A stretch of 6,742 bases of DNA. It comes from Planctomycetota bacterium (GTDB lineage: Bacteria > Planctomycetota > Planctomycetia > Pirellulales > Pirellulaceae). Of the stretch, positions 1-6,293 are shown piece after piece (positions within the stretch are counted from its first letter, which is position 1; the number at the start of each line of letters is the position of its first letter). The stretch lies in contig JAPLNJ010000999.1 in NCBI GenBank assembly GCA_026692885.1, positions 1 through 6,742 of the forward strand. The letters are read 5' to 3'. Made by a program: the position numbers and the translations under genes. Below the pieces are notes generated by a model. The model had not been told where the DNA came from. It did not search any database and saw nothing but the letters and a program-made list of their open reading frames with translations.

Positions 1-114
1 CTAAGTCAGCGTAAACAATACCTCACCGATCACGTTTGCCCTGCAAGATCAACTTTGGCGCGGCCGAGGCCTAGACGGCCACTTGCCGCGTTGCCCGACG
101 GCCTACGTCTTGCT

Positions 115-130
115 GGACCTGCGCAGGTCC
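115..130. promoter_or_regulatory. 16-bp perfect palindrome upstream of first redoxin gene
   Basis: GGACCTGCGCAGGTCC is fully self-complementary and ends 48 bases before the start codon of the downstream gene. This length and position would suit a dimeric repressor or activator site. A weak sigma70-like pair surrounds it: TTGCTG at 110-115 and TAGTCT at 133-138, 17 bases apart, each matching only 3 of 6 consensus bases, so the palindrome would fill the spacer. The palindrome is plainly present; the operator role is inference. The rest of 1-178 shows no gene or other recognisable signal. Confidence 0.4.
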
Positions 131-166
131 GTTAGTCTAGGGACTGTTTGCTTAGCTTCCATTCCC

Positions 167-172
167 GAGGAG
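167..172 (+). promoter_or_regulatory. Ribosome binding site that sets the start of the first redoxin gene
   Basis: GAGGAG lies 6 bases before the ATG at 179. It selects this start over the in-frame ATG at 83, whose extra 32 residues would bury the signal peptide inside the protein. Confidence 0.8.
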
Positions 173-178
173 TCTTTC

Positions 179-1258
179 ATGCCGTCGCATCGATCCCCAC
201 TGATCCCGCTCGTGATGGCCTGCTTCGCTGGCGGTCTGGGCATCTGTTTCGCCTCGCTCGCTGCCGAGCCAGAGCAGAAGTCGGCAGCCGTGCAGCCCGC
301 GGAGGAGAAGACGGAGGCCCCCAGCACGCCAGAGGAGGATCGTTATACGCTGCCCGTCGGCGACGCGAACGCTTTGGCGAAATTCCTCGATCAGTTGCAG
401 ATGTTCCGGCCCAGCCACACGGCGGAAATCGTCGAGTACCGCGAGAAGGCGCCGGTGGCCTTAAGGGCGGCAGCGGAGAAGATTCTGGAACTCGACAAGG
501 ATCAGAAATCGCCCGCCAACCAGCAGGCCCGGGGCTGCTTGCTGCAGTTGCGGGTGATGACCATCGAGCGGGCCAGTCCCGACGAGCAACGCCAGCTGCT
601 CGACGAAGCGCGGGCTTACTTGGCCGGCAAGGAGTCGGCACGGGAGGATGTGGGTTTGGCGATGCTGGTCGCCAATGGGCTGGAACAGGCCGGGGCCGAG
701 AAACTGGCGACCGAGGCTTTCCAGGTGTTCGGCAGCCTGTTCGCCGCCAGCCAGAATCCGCGATTGGTGTCCTTCGGCGAGTTGTGCGCGGGTTCCGCCC
801 GGCGGCTCCAATTGGTGGGTCAGCCGATGGAGTTGGCCGGCACCAAGCTGGATGGGACCAAGTTCGCGCTGTCCGACTTGAAGGGGAAGGTGGTCTTGGT
901 CGACTTCTGGGCCACTTGGTGCGGTCCTTGTCGCGACGAAGTCCCGCATGTCAAGCAGGCCTACCAGCGCTACCACCCGCTCGGCTTCGAAGTGGTCGGG
1001 ATCAGTGTGGATCGCGAGCGGAAGACGCTTGAGCAGTTCGTCGCAGAAGAGAAGGTGCCGTGGATCACGCTTCACGAGCAGGATCAGAACGGCGAAAATC
1101 CCGCCACACGACGTTATGGTATTCTGGGGATTCCCAGCATGTTTCTCGTGGGCCGCGACGGTAAGGTGCTCTCCACGCATGCTCGCGGTGATGAACTCGC
1201 GCGACTGTTGATAGAACAGTTCGGCGAAGCCAAGGCCGCGACAAAAACGGGCGGCTAG
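179..1258 (+). CDS. Exported TlpA-family thiol-disulfide oxidoreductase with helical N-terminal region
   Basis: A 359-residue predicted exported thioredoxin-fold protein. Residues 1 to about 29 look like a Sec signal peptide: His/Arg near the start, then a hydrophobic stretch ending ASLAA before EPEQ. A charged linker follows, then an alpha-rich region at about 56-210 of unknown role. The AhpC/TSA-Redoxin (TlpA-like) domain spans about 213-350. It contains the active site FWATWCGPC with Cys248 and Cys251, and the cis-proline loop GIPS with Pro319. Both redox cysteines are present, so it should reduce or exchange disulfides in the periplasm, as TlpA/ResA/CcmG relatives do; its substrate cannot be read from the sequence. 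The start is supported by a Shine-Dalgarno GAGGAG 6 bases upstream. The next gene encodes a longer paralogue on the same strand, 188 bases away, across a dyad element and a promoter-like sequence, so the two are probably not one simple operon. The family call is solid; the physiological role is open. Confidence 0.93.
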   Translation: MPSHRSPLIPLVMACFAGGLGICFASLAAEPEQKSAAVQPAEEKTEAPSTPEEDRYTLPVGDANALAKFLDQLQMFRPSHTAEIVEYREKAPVALRAAAEKILELDKDQKSPANQQARGCLLQLRVMTIERASPDEQRQLLDEARAYLAGKESAREDVGLAMLVANGLEQAGAEKLATEAFQVFGSLFAASQNPRLVSFGELCAGSARRLQLVGQPMELAGTKLDGTKFALSDLKGKVVLVDFWATWCGPCRDEVPHVKQAYQRYHPLGFEVVGISVDRERKTLEQFVAEEKVPWITLHEQDQNGENPATRRYGILGIPSMFLVGRDGKVLSTHARGDELARLLIEQFGEAKAATKTGG

Positions 1259-1269
1259 GCTACCCGCTG

Positions 1270-1327
1270 CACGTGGACCGGTCTCTCCGAGACCGGGTTT
1301 CGCGTCTCGGAGAGACGCGACCACGTG
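1270..1327. repeat. Compound dyad element with two alternative folds
   Basis: The outer arms CACGTGG (1270-1276) and CCACGTG (1321-1327) pair perfectly. Inside, GTCTCTCCGAGAC (1281-1293) and GTCTCGGAGAGAC (1304-1316) are exact reverse complements, giving one long hairpin. Alternatively each inner arm folds alone: CCGGTCTC-TCC-GAGACCGG at 1278-1296 (8 bp) and TCGCGTCTC-GGA-GAGACGCGA at 1300-1320 (9 bp). With the outer stem these make a three-way junction. The element begins 12 bases after the stop of the first redoxin gene. No T-run follows, so it is not a canonical intrinsic terminator. It could be a dispersed REP-like or MITE-like element, a transcript stabiliser or an attenuator. The pairing is certain; the role is not. 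Confidence 0.85.
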
Positions 1328-1338
1328 GCCGTGATGGG

Positions 1339-1367
1339 TAGACTATTTCTGTCGGCTTGCCTAAAAT
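1339..1367 (+). promoter_or_regulatory. Candidate sigma70-type promoter for the second redoxin gene
   Basis: TAGACT at 1339-1344 (4 of 6 against TTGACA) and TAAAAT at 1362-1367 (5 of 6 against TATAAT) are separated by exactly 17 bases. Transcription would begin near 1374, giving a leader of about 70 bases before the ATG at 1447. It lies just past the dyad element, which suggests that the second gene can be transcribed independently of the first. It was found by consensus matching only. Confidence 0.5.
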
Positions 1368-1432
1368 GCCGCTTTCCAGGAAACGCCGCCCACCAGGCCA
1401 ACGTGAATGCTCCAGGCGTCCGCCAACCCCCG

Positions 1433-1439
1433 AAAGGAA
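1433..1439 (+). promoter_or_regulatory. Ribosome binding site that sets the start of the lipoprotein gene
   Basis: AAAGGAA lies 7 bases before the ATG at 1447. That start places a lipobox cysteine at residue 32, as expected for a lipoprotein signal. The in-frame ATG at 1357 would add 30 Arg/Pro-rich residues and move the lipobox to about residue 62, which argues against it. Confidence 0.75.
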
Positions 1440-1446
1440 TCGTGTT

Positions 1447-3246
1447 ATGTCCCAGGCTTCCCCACGTCTCTCCTCTGCTGCCTGCCGCTGGTCGGCCGTC
1501 CTGACCTGCTGCCTGGGGCCGCTGAGCGGTCTGGCCGGCTGCGGCAAGAGTCAACCGAAGGGGCCGGTCACCGCGGAATCCAGCGCCTATCAGGTGGATG
1601 AGGGATCGCCGGAGAGCAAAGCCGCTGCCCGGGCCGCTACGGCGCCCCCGGCCGGTTCCGCCATCCCGGCAGCTGATCCGTATGCCTCCGTGTCCACAAA
1701 CCTCAATGATCCGCCGAATGGATCCGGTTCGAGGCCGGCAACGCGGAGAGGGGAACCCGTGCCCACGTCGGGACAACCGGCAGATCCGAGCCTGCCCGGC
1801 GGCCCGGGCGTCAATCCGCCGCGAACATCGCCAGGCCTGCCCGGCCCGAACAATGACTCGTATGCGGTGCCGACGACCAAAGCAGCCCTGTTGACATTTC
1901 TGCAGGAACTCCGCACGCGTCGCCCCCAGGGTACCAACCAGACGCAACTGTTGGACGACTTCCGCAAGATCCAGGGGGTCCGGATTGCCGCCGCCGACAA
2001 ACTGGCCTCGCTGTCCGCTGAAAAGCAGGATCGCTTGGCCGCCGCGATGTCCAAGGTGGAAGCTTTGCGGGAACTCTCGCAACTCGGCCCGGAGTACCAG
2101 AAGGAACTGCACGGTTATTGCCGCGTGCTGCTGAAAGACAAGGACGCAGATATCGCGAGGTTAGGACGCCTGGTGCTGTTCAGCTTGGCCGTGGACGACT
2201 TGGTCCAGCAGAAGGGCGTCGAGGTCGCACCGATCTTCGACGAATTGAAGTCGCTGGTGGCGGACAGTGCCAAGGATCCAGGCGTGTTTCTGGTGGCCAG
2301 CCAAGCGGCCATGGTGATGCAGCAACTCGGACACAAGGACTTGGCCAAGGAGGCCTTCCAACTGCTCGGCACCACGTACCAAGACAGCCAGGATCCGGAA
2401 GTACAGGTCCGCGCCCGTGAGTTGTTGCTCCAGGTCAAGGTGTTTGACGTGGATCTGTATGCCAAGGTGAATGCCATGATGAAGGGCGAACCAAACAGCG
2501 TGGCCCCGGTCCTGGACGCCTTGAAATCGCTGCTGTCGAGCGAGCAGCCCGACGCCGCCCTGCTGGACTTCATGGGGAAGGCGGTCCGCTTCATCGAAAT
2601 GGCTCGGCAGTATGAAACCGCCGCGCAGGCCTATGCTTTAGTCGAAGCCACGTTCAAGAACAGCCCGGACAAGAAACTGGCCGACGAGGCCACCGCGAGT
2701 GCCGAACGCGGCCGGCGCCGCGCGGCGTTGGTGGGCCAGCCGTTTACCGTCACAGGCGTGCAACTGGATGGCACCCCGTTCGATTGGAGCAGGTATCGCG
2801 GCAAGGTGGTGTTGGTCAACTTCTGGGCCACCAGCTCCGAAGCGTGTCTGGCCGAAATTTCCAACCTGCACCGCGTGTTCACCCGGTATCATGACAAGGG
2901 CTTCGAGGTGGTGGGCGTCTGCTTGGACCAGGATCCCAAGGCCGTGGAACAGTTCTTGGAACCGCAGCCCTTGCCTTGGCCGATGGTCTTAGGTGCCGAC
3001 CCGGCCGCCCGCGGGCTCAAGTTGCCGTTGGCGGTTCAGTGCGGGATCGACGACATCCCGTTCATGGTGCTGGTCGACCCCAGCGGGAAAGTCAAAGAAA
3101 TCCACGTGCGCGGCGCCGAACTCGATCGGCAGTTGGCCGCCCTCCTCGGACCTGTCGGACCGGAGGCGAAGACTTTGCCGGCCCAGCCCGATCGGTCGCC
3201 CGCGGAACCCGACCGGACCTCGCAGCCGAAGGTACCGGGCCGCTAG
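1447..3246 (+). CDS. Predicted lipoprotein with degenerate TlpA-like thioredoxin domain
   Basis: A 599-residue paralogue of the preceding redoxin. Residues 1-32 form a lipoprotein signal ending in the lipobox LAGC, with Cys32 the likely lipidated residue. Residues about 33-137 are a low-complexity Pro/Gly/Ala/Ser linker. An alpha-rich region spans about 138-425. It includes YAVPTTKAALLTFLQEL, resembling YTLPVGDANALAKFLDQL of the first protein, and DLAKEAFQLLGTTYQDSQDP, resembling KLATEAFQVFGSLFAASQNP. A further stretch of about 100 residues has no counterpart in the first protein. The TlpA-like domain (about 429-568) starts LVGQP in both. Here the active site reads FWATSSEAC: Ser464 replaces the nucleophilic cysteine, and only the resolving Cys467 remains. 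The cis-proline loop DIPF (Pro538) is kept. Other cysteines in the domain are Cys492 and Cys532. The tail from about 570 is Pro-rich. Ordinary CxxC redox cycling is unlikely. A binding, scaffolding or mixed-disulfide role on the membrane is an inference. Confidence 0.92.
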   Translation: MSQASPRLSSAACRWSAVLTCCLGPLSGLAGCGKSQPKGPVTAESSAYQVDEGSPESKAAARAATAPPAGSAIPAADPYASVSTNLNDPPNGSGSRPATRRGEPVPTSGQPADPSLPGGPGVNPPRTSPGLPGPNNDSYAVPTTKAALLTFLQELRTRRPQGTNQTQLLDDFRKIQGVRIAAADKLASLSAEKQDRLAAAMSKVEALRELSQLGPEYQKELHGYCRVLLKDKDADIARLGRLVLFSLAVDDLVQQKGVEVAPIFDELKSLVADSAKDPGVFLVASQAAMVMQQLGHKDLAKEAFQLLGTTYQDSQDPEVQVRARELLLQVKVFDVDLYAKVNAMMKGEPNSVAPVLDALKSLLSSEQPDAALLDFMGKAVRFIEMARQYETAAQAYALVEATFKNSPDKKLADEATASAERGRRRAALVGQPFTVTGVQLDGTPFDWSRYRGKVVLVNFWATSSEACLAEISNLHRVFTRYHDKGFEVVGVCLDQDPKAVEQFLEPQPLPWPMVLGADPAARGLKLPLAVQCGIDDIPFMVLVDPSGKVKEIHVRGAELDRQLAALLGPVGPEAKTLPAQPDRSPAEPDRTSQPKVPGR

Positions 3247-3318
3247 CACCAAACGGTTTTCTGGGTTGTCGGTGTCAAAAATCAGGTTTTACTGGTTGGC
3301 ATAGAAGGACCGCTGGCT

Positions 3319-3414
3319 GGGGTCAGACGTACAGATTTCAGTTTTCGCGGTCGTGTGCCCAACCATGTGGAAAGCCTTCTGCCCGCGAAAACTGAAATCT
3401 GTACGTCTGACCCC
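3319..3414. repeat. Perfect 32-bp inverted repeat, MITE-like or bidirectional hairpin element
   Basis: The left arm 3319-3350 (beginning GGGGTCAGACGTACAG, ending TTTTCGCGG) and the right arm 3383-3414 are exact reverse complements over 32 bp. They flank a 32-base loop (3351-3382), so the unit is 96 bp in three equal thirds. It sits between the convergent stops at 3246 and 3489. Flanking bases show no clear target-site duplication beyond a single T. GGGGTCAGA-type ends recall palindromic units associated with REP/IS200-like Y1 transposases, but no transposase is in the window, so that link is an inference from memory. It could also act as a transcription barrier for both genes, although no strong T-run follows on either side. 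The rest of 3247-3488 shows no gene. Confidence 0.9.
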
Positions 3415-3488
3415 TTGTCTCGCGCCCCGTCCAGGCTGAACCGTTAAGTCTCATTCTTCACGCGCAAGGGCCAAGATACTGTGGGGCG

Positions 3489-4400
3489 CTAATGCCGATA
3501 GCCGCGCGGCGTGAGGGCTGCGCGAGCGCCGTGGGCAGCCAGACTCCACAGCCCTGGCTCAACGATGCACGCACCGATGCGGGTCAGCGGAACTTCCAGC
3601 GGCTGATCGCGGAGCATCCGCTCCGCCTCGTCCGGCGGCACCGCCAGAATCAGCTCGAAATCCTCGCCATCCGACAACGCGTGCTCCAGCGCCGAGGTTC
3701 GATCCTGCTCCGCCAGACGATGGGCGTCGTCGGCCAGGGGAATCGTGTCCGGCTCCAGTACTGCGCCGCACCGGCTCTCTTCCAGGATATGCGACAGATC
3801 CAAGGACAGCCCGTCGCTGACATCGGTAGCCGCATGAATCCGGTAGGTCGCGTGCAAGTGCAATGCTTCACGCACACGCGGGGTGAATTGGAAATGCTTC
3901 CCCAGCAGGCTGCCGCCGAAGCGACCGGTCACCAGGATCTGGTCACCGGGTTGGGCACCGCTGCGCAGGAGCACGCCGCCGCCGGTTGTCTCTCCCAGCG
4001 CGGTCACGCTGATCACGAGCCCGCCGTCCCACGTGTTGGTGTCGCCACCGGCGATTGCCACGCCGAACTCCGCGGCCAGCGGCAACAGACCTGCATACAG
4101 GTCCTGCGCCAGCGACAACGCCTCAGGCCGTGGCAGCATCAACGAGACGATCGCTGCCACCGGCCGGGCGGCCATAGCGGCCAAATCGCTGAGATTCACG
4201 GCCAGGGCTTTGCGGCCCACCAGTCGCGGGTCGCCACCGTTCAGCACGAAATCCACGCCGTCGCTCAGCATATCGCTGGTCGCAACGCACTGACCGTGTT
4301 GGGCCAATTGCAGCACGGCCGCGTCATCGCCCGGTCCGACCAGCAAGTTCGGATGTGGGGGCAGTTGCGTACGCAGCCAACGGATGAATTCGGTTTCCAT
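3489..4400 (-). CDS. thiL: Thiamine-monophosphate kinase
   Basis: A 303-residue cytoplasmic enzyme that phosphorylates thiamine phosphate with ATP to give thiamine diphosphate, the last step of the cofactor's biosynthesis. The family motifs appear in order: GPGDDAAVL (metal/nucleotide site, about 22-30), ATSDMLSDGVDF (40-51, where many ThiL proteins have GVHF), GRKALAVNLSDLAAMAARP (62-80), GGDT (118-121), DVSDGLSLDL (193-202) and GEDFEL (245-250). It is slightly shorter than the usual 310-330 residues, with no domain missing. The start METEF is chosen because the family begins just before this point; longer in-frame versions would read through a GC-rich inverted repeat. A GGAGG lies only one base before this ATG. 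Its upstream neighbour on the same strand is the HtrA-like protease, 130 bases away across that repeat, so cotranscription is possible but not required. The redoxin-lipoprotein gene converges on it. Confidence 0.95.
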   Translation of the reverse strand: METEFIRWLRTQLPPHPNLLVGPGDDAAVLQLAQHGQCVATSDMLSDGVDFVLNGGDPRLVGRKALAVNLSDLAAMAARPVAAIVSLMLPRPEALSLAQDLYAGLLPLAAEFGVAIAGGDTNTWDGGLVISVTALGETTGGGVLLRSGAQPGDQILVTGRFGGSLLGKHFQFTPRVREALHLHATYRIHAATDVSDGLSLDLSHILEESRCGAVLEPDTIPLADDAHRLAEQDRTSALEHALSDGEDFELILAVPPDEAERMLRDQPLEVPLTRIGACIVEPGLWSLAAHGARAALTPRGYRH

Positions 4401-4401
4401 G

Positions 4402-4413
4402 CCTCCGATTGTA
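4402..4413 (-). promoter_or_regulatory. -10-like box and very close Shine-Dalgarno at the thiL start
   Basis: Read on the minus strand, TACAAT (4413 to 4408; 5 of 6 against TATAAT) is followed by CGGAGGC and the ATG at 4400. A -10 box here would start transcription at or next to the ATG, giving a leaderless message. The GGAGG (4406 to 4402) ends one base before the ATG, closer than the usual 5-9. The position 17 bases upstream reads GTGCTA, a poor -35. It is a promoter candidate only. Confidence 0.3.
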
Positions 4414-4443
4414 GCGGACTCCGGCTCGACTAGCACCGGCATC

Positions 4444-4515
4444 GGGAGGGCGAGGCTCCTGCCGAGCCGGGGGCCGTGATGGCCGTCCCCGGCTCCGCGG
4501 GAGCGTCGCCCTCCC
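4444..4515. repeat. GC-rich imperfect 29-bp inverted repeat between htrA and thiL
   Basis: The arms 4444-4472 (starting GGGAGGGCGAGGCTCC) and 4487-4515 (ending CGTCGCCCTCCC) pair over 29 positions with three mismatches around a 14-base loop. Each arm also has a small hairpin of its own: GGCTC-CTGCC-GAGCC at 4454-4468 and GCTCC-GCG-GGAGC at 4492-4504. It begins 15 bases past the protease stop. It could therefore stabilise or terminate the protease transcript, but no T-run follows on the minus strand. Similar GC-rich palindromes scattered between genes would make it a REP-like repeat; that needs the genome. The pairing is certain; the function is inferred. Confidence 0.85.
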
Positions 4516-4530
4516 AGAAGCGGAGGCCCG

Positions 4531-5922
4531 CTACCGACTTGCTGCGCCGCGTTGCGAGACCTGTAGCACATTACTCCGCTCCACGCGAAGGTGCCCGTAG
4601 AGCGTGTCTTTGCCGCGCAGAATGTAGAACTTGACGGGCTGGAATTTCTCGAAGTCCGCGTGATTCAAGACGTACAGCATATTCTCTTGGGAAATGGTCT
4701 CCCACACGTGCATCCCCACCAGCACGTCACCCACGCGAATTCCTTGGCTGACCGCTGGCCCTTCGGCACGCACGGCCTGGACCTGCATGCCGCCGCGATA
4801 CCGGGCGTACTGCTTCTGGAAATCCTCTTGAGAAATCGGCGTGAGCCGCAGTCCGAGTTCGTTCCAGGTCCGGTCCTCGAAGCTGTCCTTGTTGGCAGCG
4901 CCCAGGGCCAACTCCAGCGTTTCGGCTTGGCCTTTACGCAAAATCGACAGCGGAACCGGCTGGCCCTGGGTGCGGCCCAGTAAAGCCCGTTCGAAATCCA
5001 GGGCGCGCGTCACCCGAGTGCCGTCCACCGACACGATCACATCCCCGGACTGCAAGCCACATTTCTCCGCCGCGCTTTGTTCCCGGACCTTGGTCACGAC
5101 AAACGTCCGCTCGCGATCGTCGGCCTTCGATTCGCCGACGATGCCATGCGACATGCGCTGGATCTTCTCGATACTCAGCAGCCGTGCGGCGGCCTCCATC
5201 GCTTCGTCCACGGGAATCGCAAAGCCGATACCCTGTGCCCCAACGCGAACGGCGACGTTGATGCCGATCATTTCGCCATCAATGTTCAGTAACGGACCAC
5301 CGGAGTTGCCGGGATTGATGCTGGCGTCGGTCTGAATCAGGTTGCGGTACTGCTGGGTCGCGCTGACCTGGACTTCGCGATGCAGGGCACTGATGATGCC
5401 GCGGGTCACGGTGTGTTCGTAGCCGAAAGCGTTGCCGATCGCGATCACCGATTCACCCGTCATCAGGTCACTGGAAATACCGGTGTCGATCACCTGTAGC
5501 GGGCTCTCCGCATCGAGCTTGATCACGGCCAGATCGGTCACGGGATCATTCGAGACCAAGCGGGCCACGTAGGCCCGCTTGTCCGCCAGCGTCACCTGGA
5601 TCGTCTCCACATTTTCCACGACATGGAAGTTGGTGAGGACGTAGCCGCGCTGGTCGACGACGATCCCAGTACCCATCCCGTTGACCTGCCGGAAGGGCTC
5701 GCCGGCGCCGGACTCGGTCGGCTCCGTCCGCACGGTGCGGCGGCCTTGGATATTGACGACCGAGAGCCGGGCTTTCTCGACCGCCCGTACGATGGCCGTC
5801 TGACGCTCGGGCGAGGCCGCGGCAGCGAGGGCGGCCAGGCCGCACAGCAGGGTTAAGGTTACACAAGAGGCCACCGCGCTGGACAGCGAGGTGCGACGGC
5901 GATCAGCAGGTTGATAGCGCAT
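4531..5922 (-). CDS. htrA: HtrA/DegP-family (S1C) periplasmic serine protease with two PDZ domains
   Basis: A 463-residue exported protease-chaperone of the HtrA family, which degrades misfolded envelope proteins. Residues 1 to about 36 are a Sec signal: an Arg-rich start (DRRR), then a hydrophobic run ending LAAAAS. The trypsin-like domain (about 42-250) carries the full catalytic triad: His100 in TNFHVV, Asp130 in DPVTDLAVIKLD and Ser207 in NPGNSGGPLL. Two PDZ-like domains follow, at about 258-340 (AAEKCGLQSGDVIVSVDG) and 355-447 (GPAVSQGIRVGDVLVG). Length and order match two-PDZ DegP/DegQ proteins. The ATG at 5922 is the first possible start, because an in-frame TGA lies nine bases upstream; no good Shine-Dalgarno is visible. 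The only promoter hint is weak: on the minus strand TTGCAG, 17 bases, then TATCTC (6002 to 5997), 3 of 6 matches each. thiL follows on the same strand. A role beside the two exported redoxins in envelope protein folding is an inference from proximity. Confidence 0.95.
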   Translation of the reverse strand: MRYQPADRRRTSLSSAVASCVTLTLLCGLAALAAAASPERQTAIVRAVEKARLSVVNIQGRRTVRTEPTESGAGEPFRQVNGMGTGIVVDQRGYVLTNFHVVENVETIQVTLADKRAYVARLVSNDPVTDLAVIKLDAESPLQVIDTGISSDLMTGESVIAIGNAFGYEHTVTRGIISALHREVQVSATQQYRNLIQTDASINPGNSGGPLLNIDGEMIGINVAVRVGAQGIGFAIPVDEAMEAAARLLSIEKIQRMSHGIVGESKADDRERTFVVTKVREQSAAEKCGLQSGDVIVSVDGTRVTRALDFERALLGRTQGQPVPLSILRKGQAETLELALGAANKDSFEDRTWNELGLRLTPISQEDFQKQYARYRGGMQVQAVRAEGPAVSQGIRVGDVLVGMHVWETISQENMLYVLNHADFEKFQPVKFYILRGKDTLYGHLRVERSNVLQVSQRGAASR

Positions 5923-6293
5923 GCGGAGTCGTCAGCTTCGGTGGCATGTTCAGTAATGCGCCAATCGCAGGGTACGACCCAGGAGGTCGTGCTAGCGAGA
6001 TAGCGCAGAGTCAGCGGGTCTGCAAACCTACATCGGTTCGGCGGAAAGACCGTCTTGATATCGGATCGGTCTAGCCGCAGACTCACCCCTGCTTTCCCCA
6101 AGTTCATGTGCTAGCTCGCAGGATTCATCGGTGATTTGGCCTGTGAGAAGCTGACCAAGGCGCACCTCTGCCGGGCGGGCTCAGACCCGAAAGACCTACA
6201 GACGTCACGCCTACACGGCCAAGAGTCTGCCGGTTTGTCGTGCGGCAGCAAATCGTCGCCACCGGCTACCAACTCAGGAAAGACCTATCTCGT
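5923..6293. other. 371-bp stretch without a supported gene
   Basis: This is the 5' region of the protease gene and beyond. It contains a 6-bp dyad ACGACC-CAGGA-GGTCGT at 5974-5990, about 52-68 bases upstream of the protease start, a possible operator. GAAAGACC occurs three times (6044-6051, 6189-6196, 6278-6285), the last two extended to GAAAGACCTA. GTGCTAGC occurs at 5989-5996 and 6108-6115. Short open frames exist on both strands, but none has a recognisable product or ribosome site. No tRNA or known RNA fold is seen. Confidence 0.5.

Noticed and set aside
83..178. Longer N-terminus for the first redoxin, from the ATG at 83
   Set aside because: It would put 32 residues ahead of an obvious signal peptide, while a good GAGGAG sits just before the ATG at 179.
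461..1324. 287-codon open frame antisense to the first redoxin
   Set aside because: The opposite strand has a signal peptide and an intact WCGPC redoxin domain; the antisense frame also runs through the dyad element and shows no domain.
1270..1327. Intrinsic terminator for the first redoxin gene
   Set aside because: The stem is strong, but no run of T follows the outer stem (next bases GCCGTGATGG), so it is kept as a structured repeat instead.
1357..1446. Longer N-terminus for the lipoprotein, from the ATG at 1357
   Set aside because: The added residues are Arg/Pro-rich and displace the lipoprotein signal; AAAGGAA precedes the ATG at 1447, and the candidate -10 box overlaps this stretch.
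3492..4433. 313-codon open frame on the plus strand opposite thiL
   Set aside because: It is antisense to a gene with every ThiL motif, and its translation is His/Arg/Gln-rich with no recognisable domain; long shadow frames are expected at this GC content.
4401..4571. ThiL starting far upstream, at 4571 or 4442
   Set aside because: The ThiL family begins near METEF; the extension from 4571 is a translation of a GC-rich inverted repeat and overlaps the end of the protease gene.
5859..6107. 82-codon minus-strand frame overlapping the protease start
   Set aside because: No homology recognised and no ribosome site; it overlaps the protease signal peptide in another frame.
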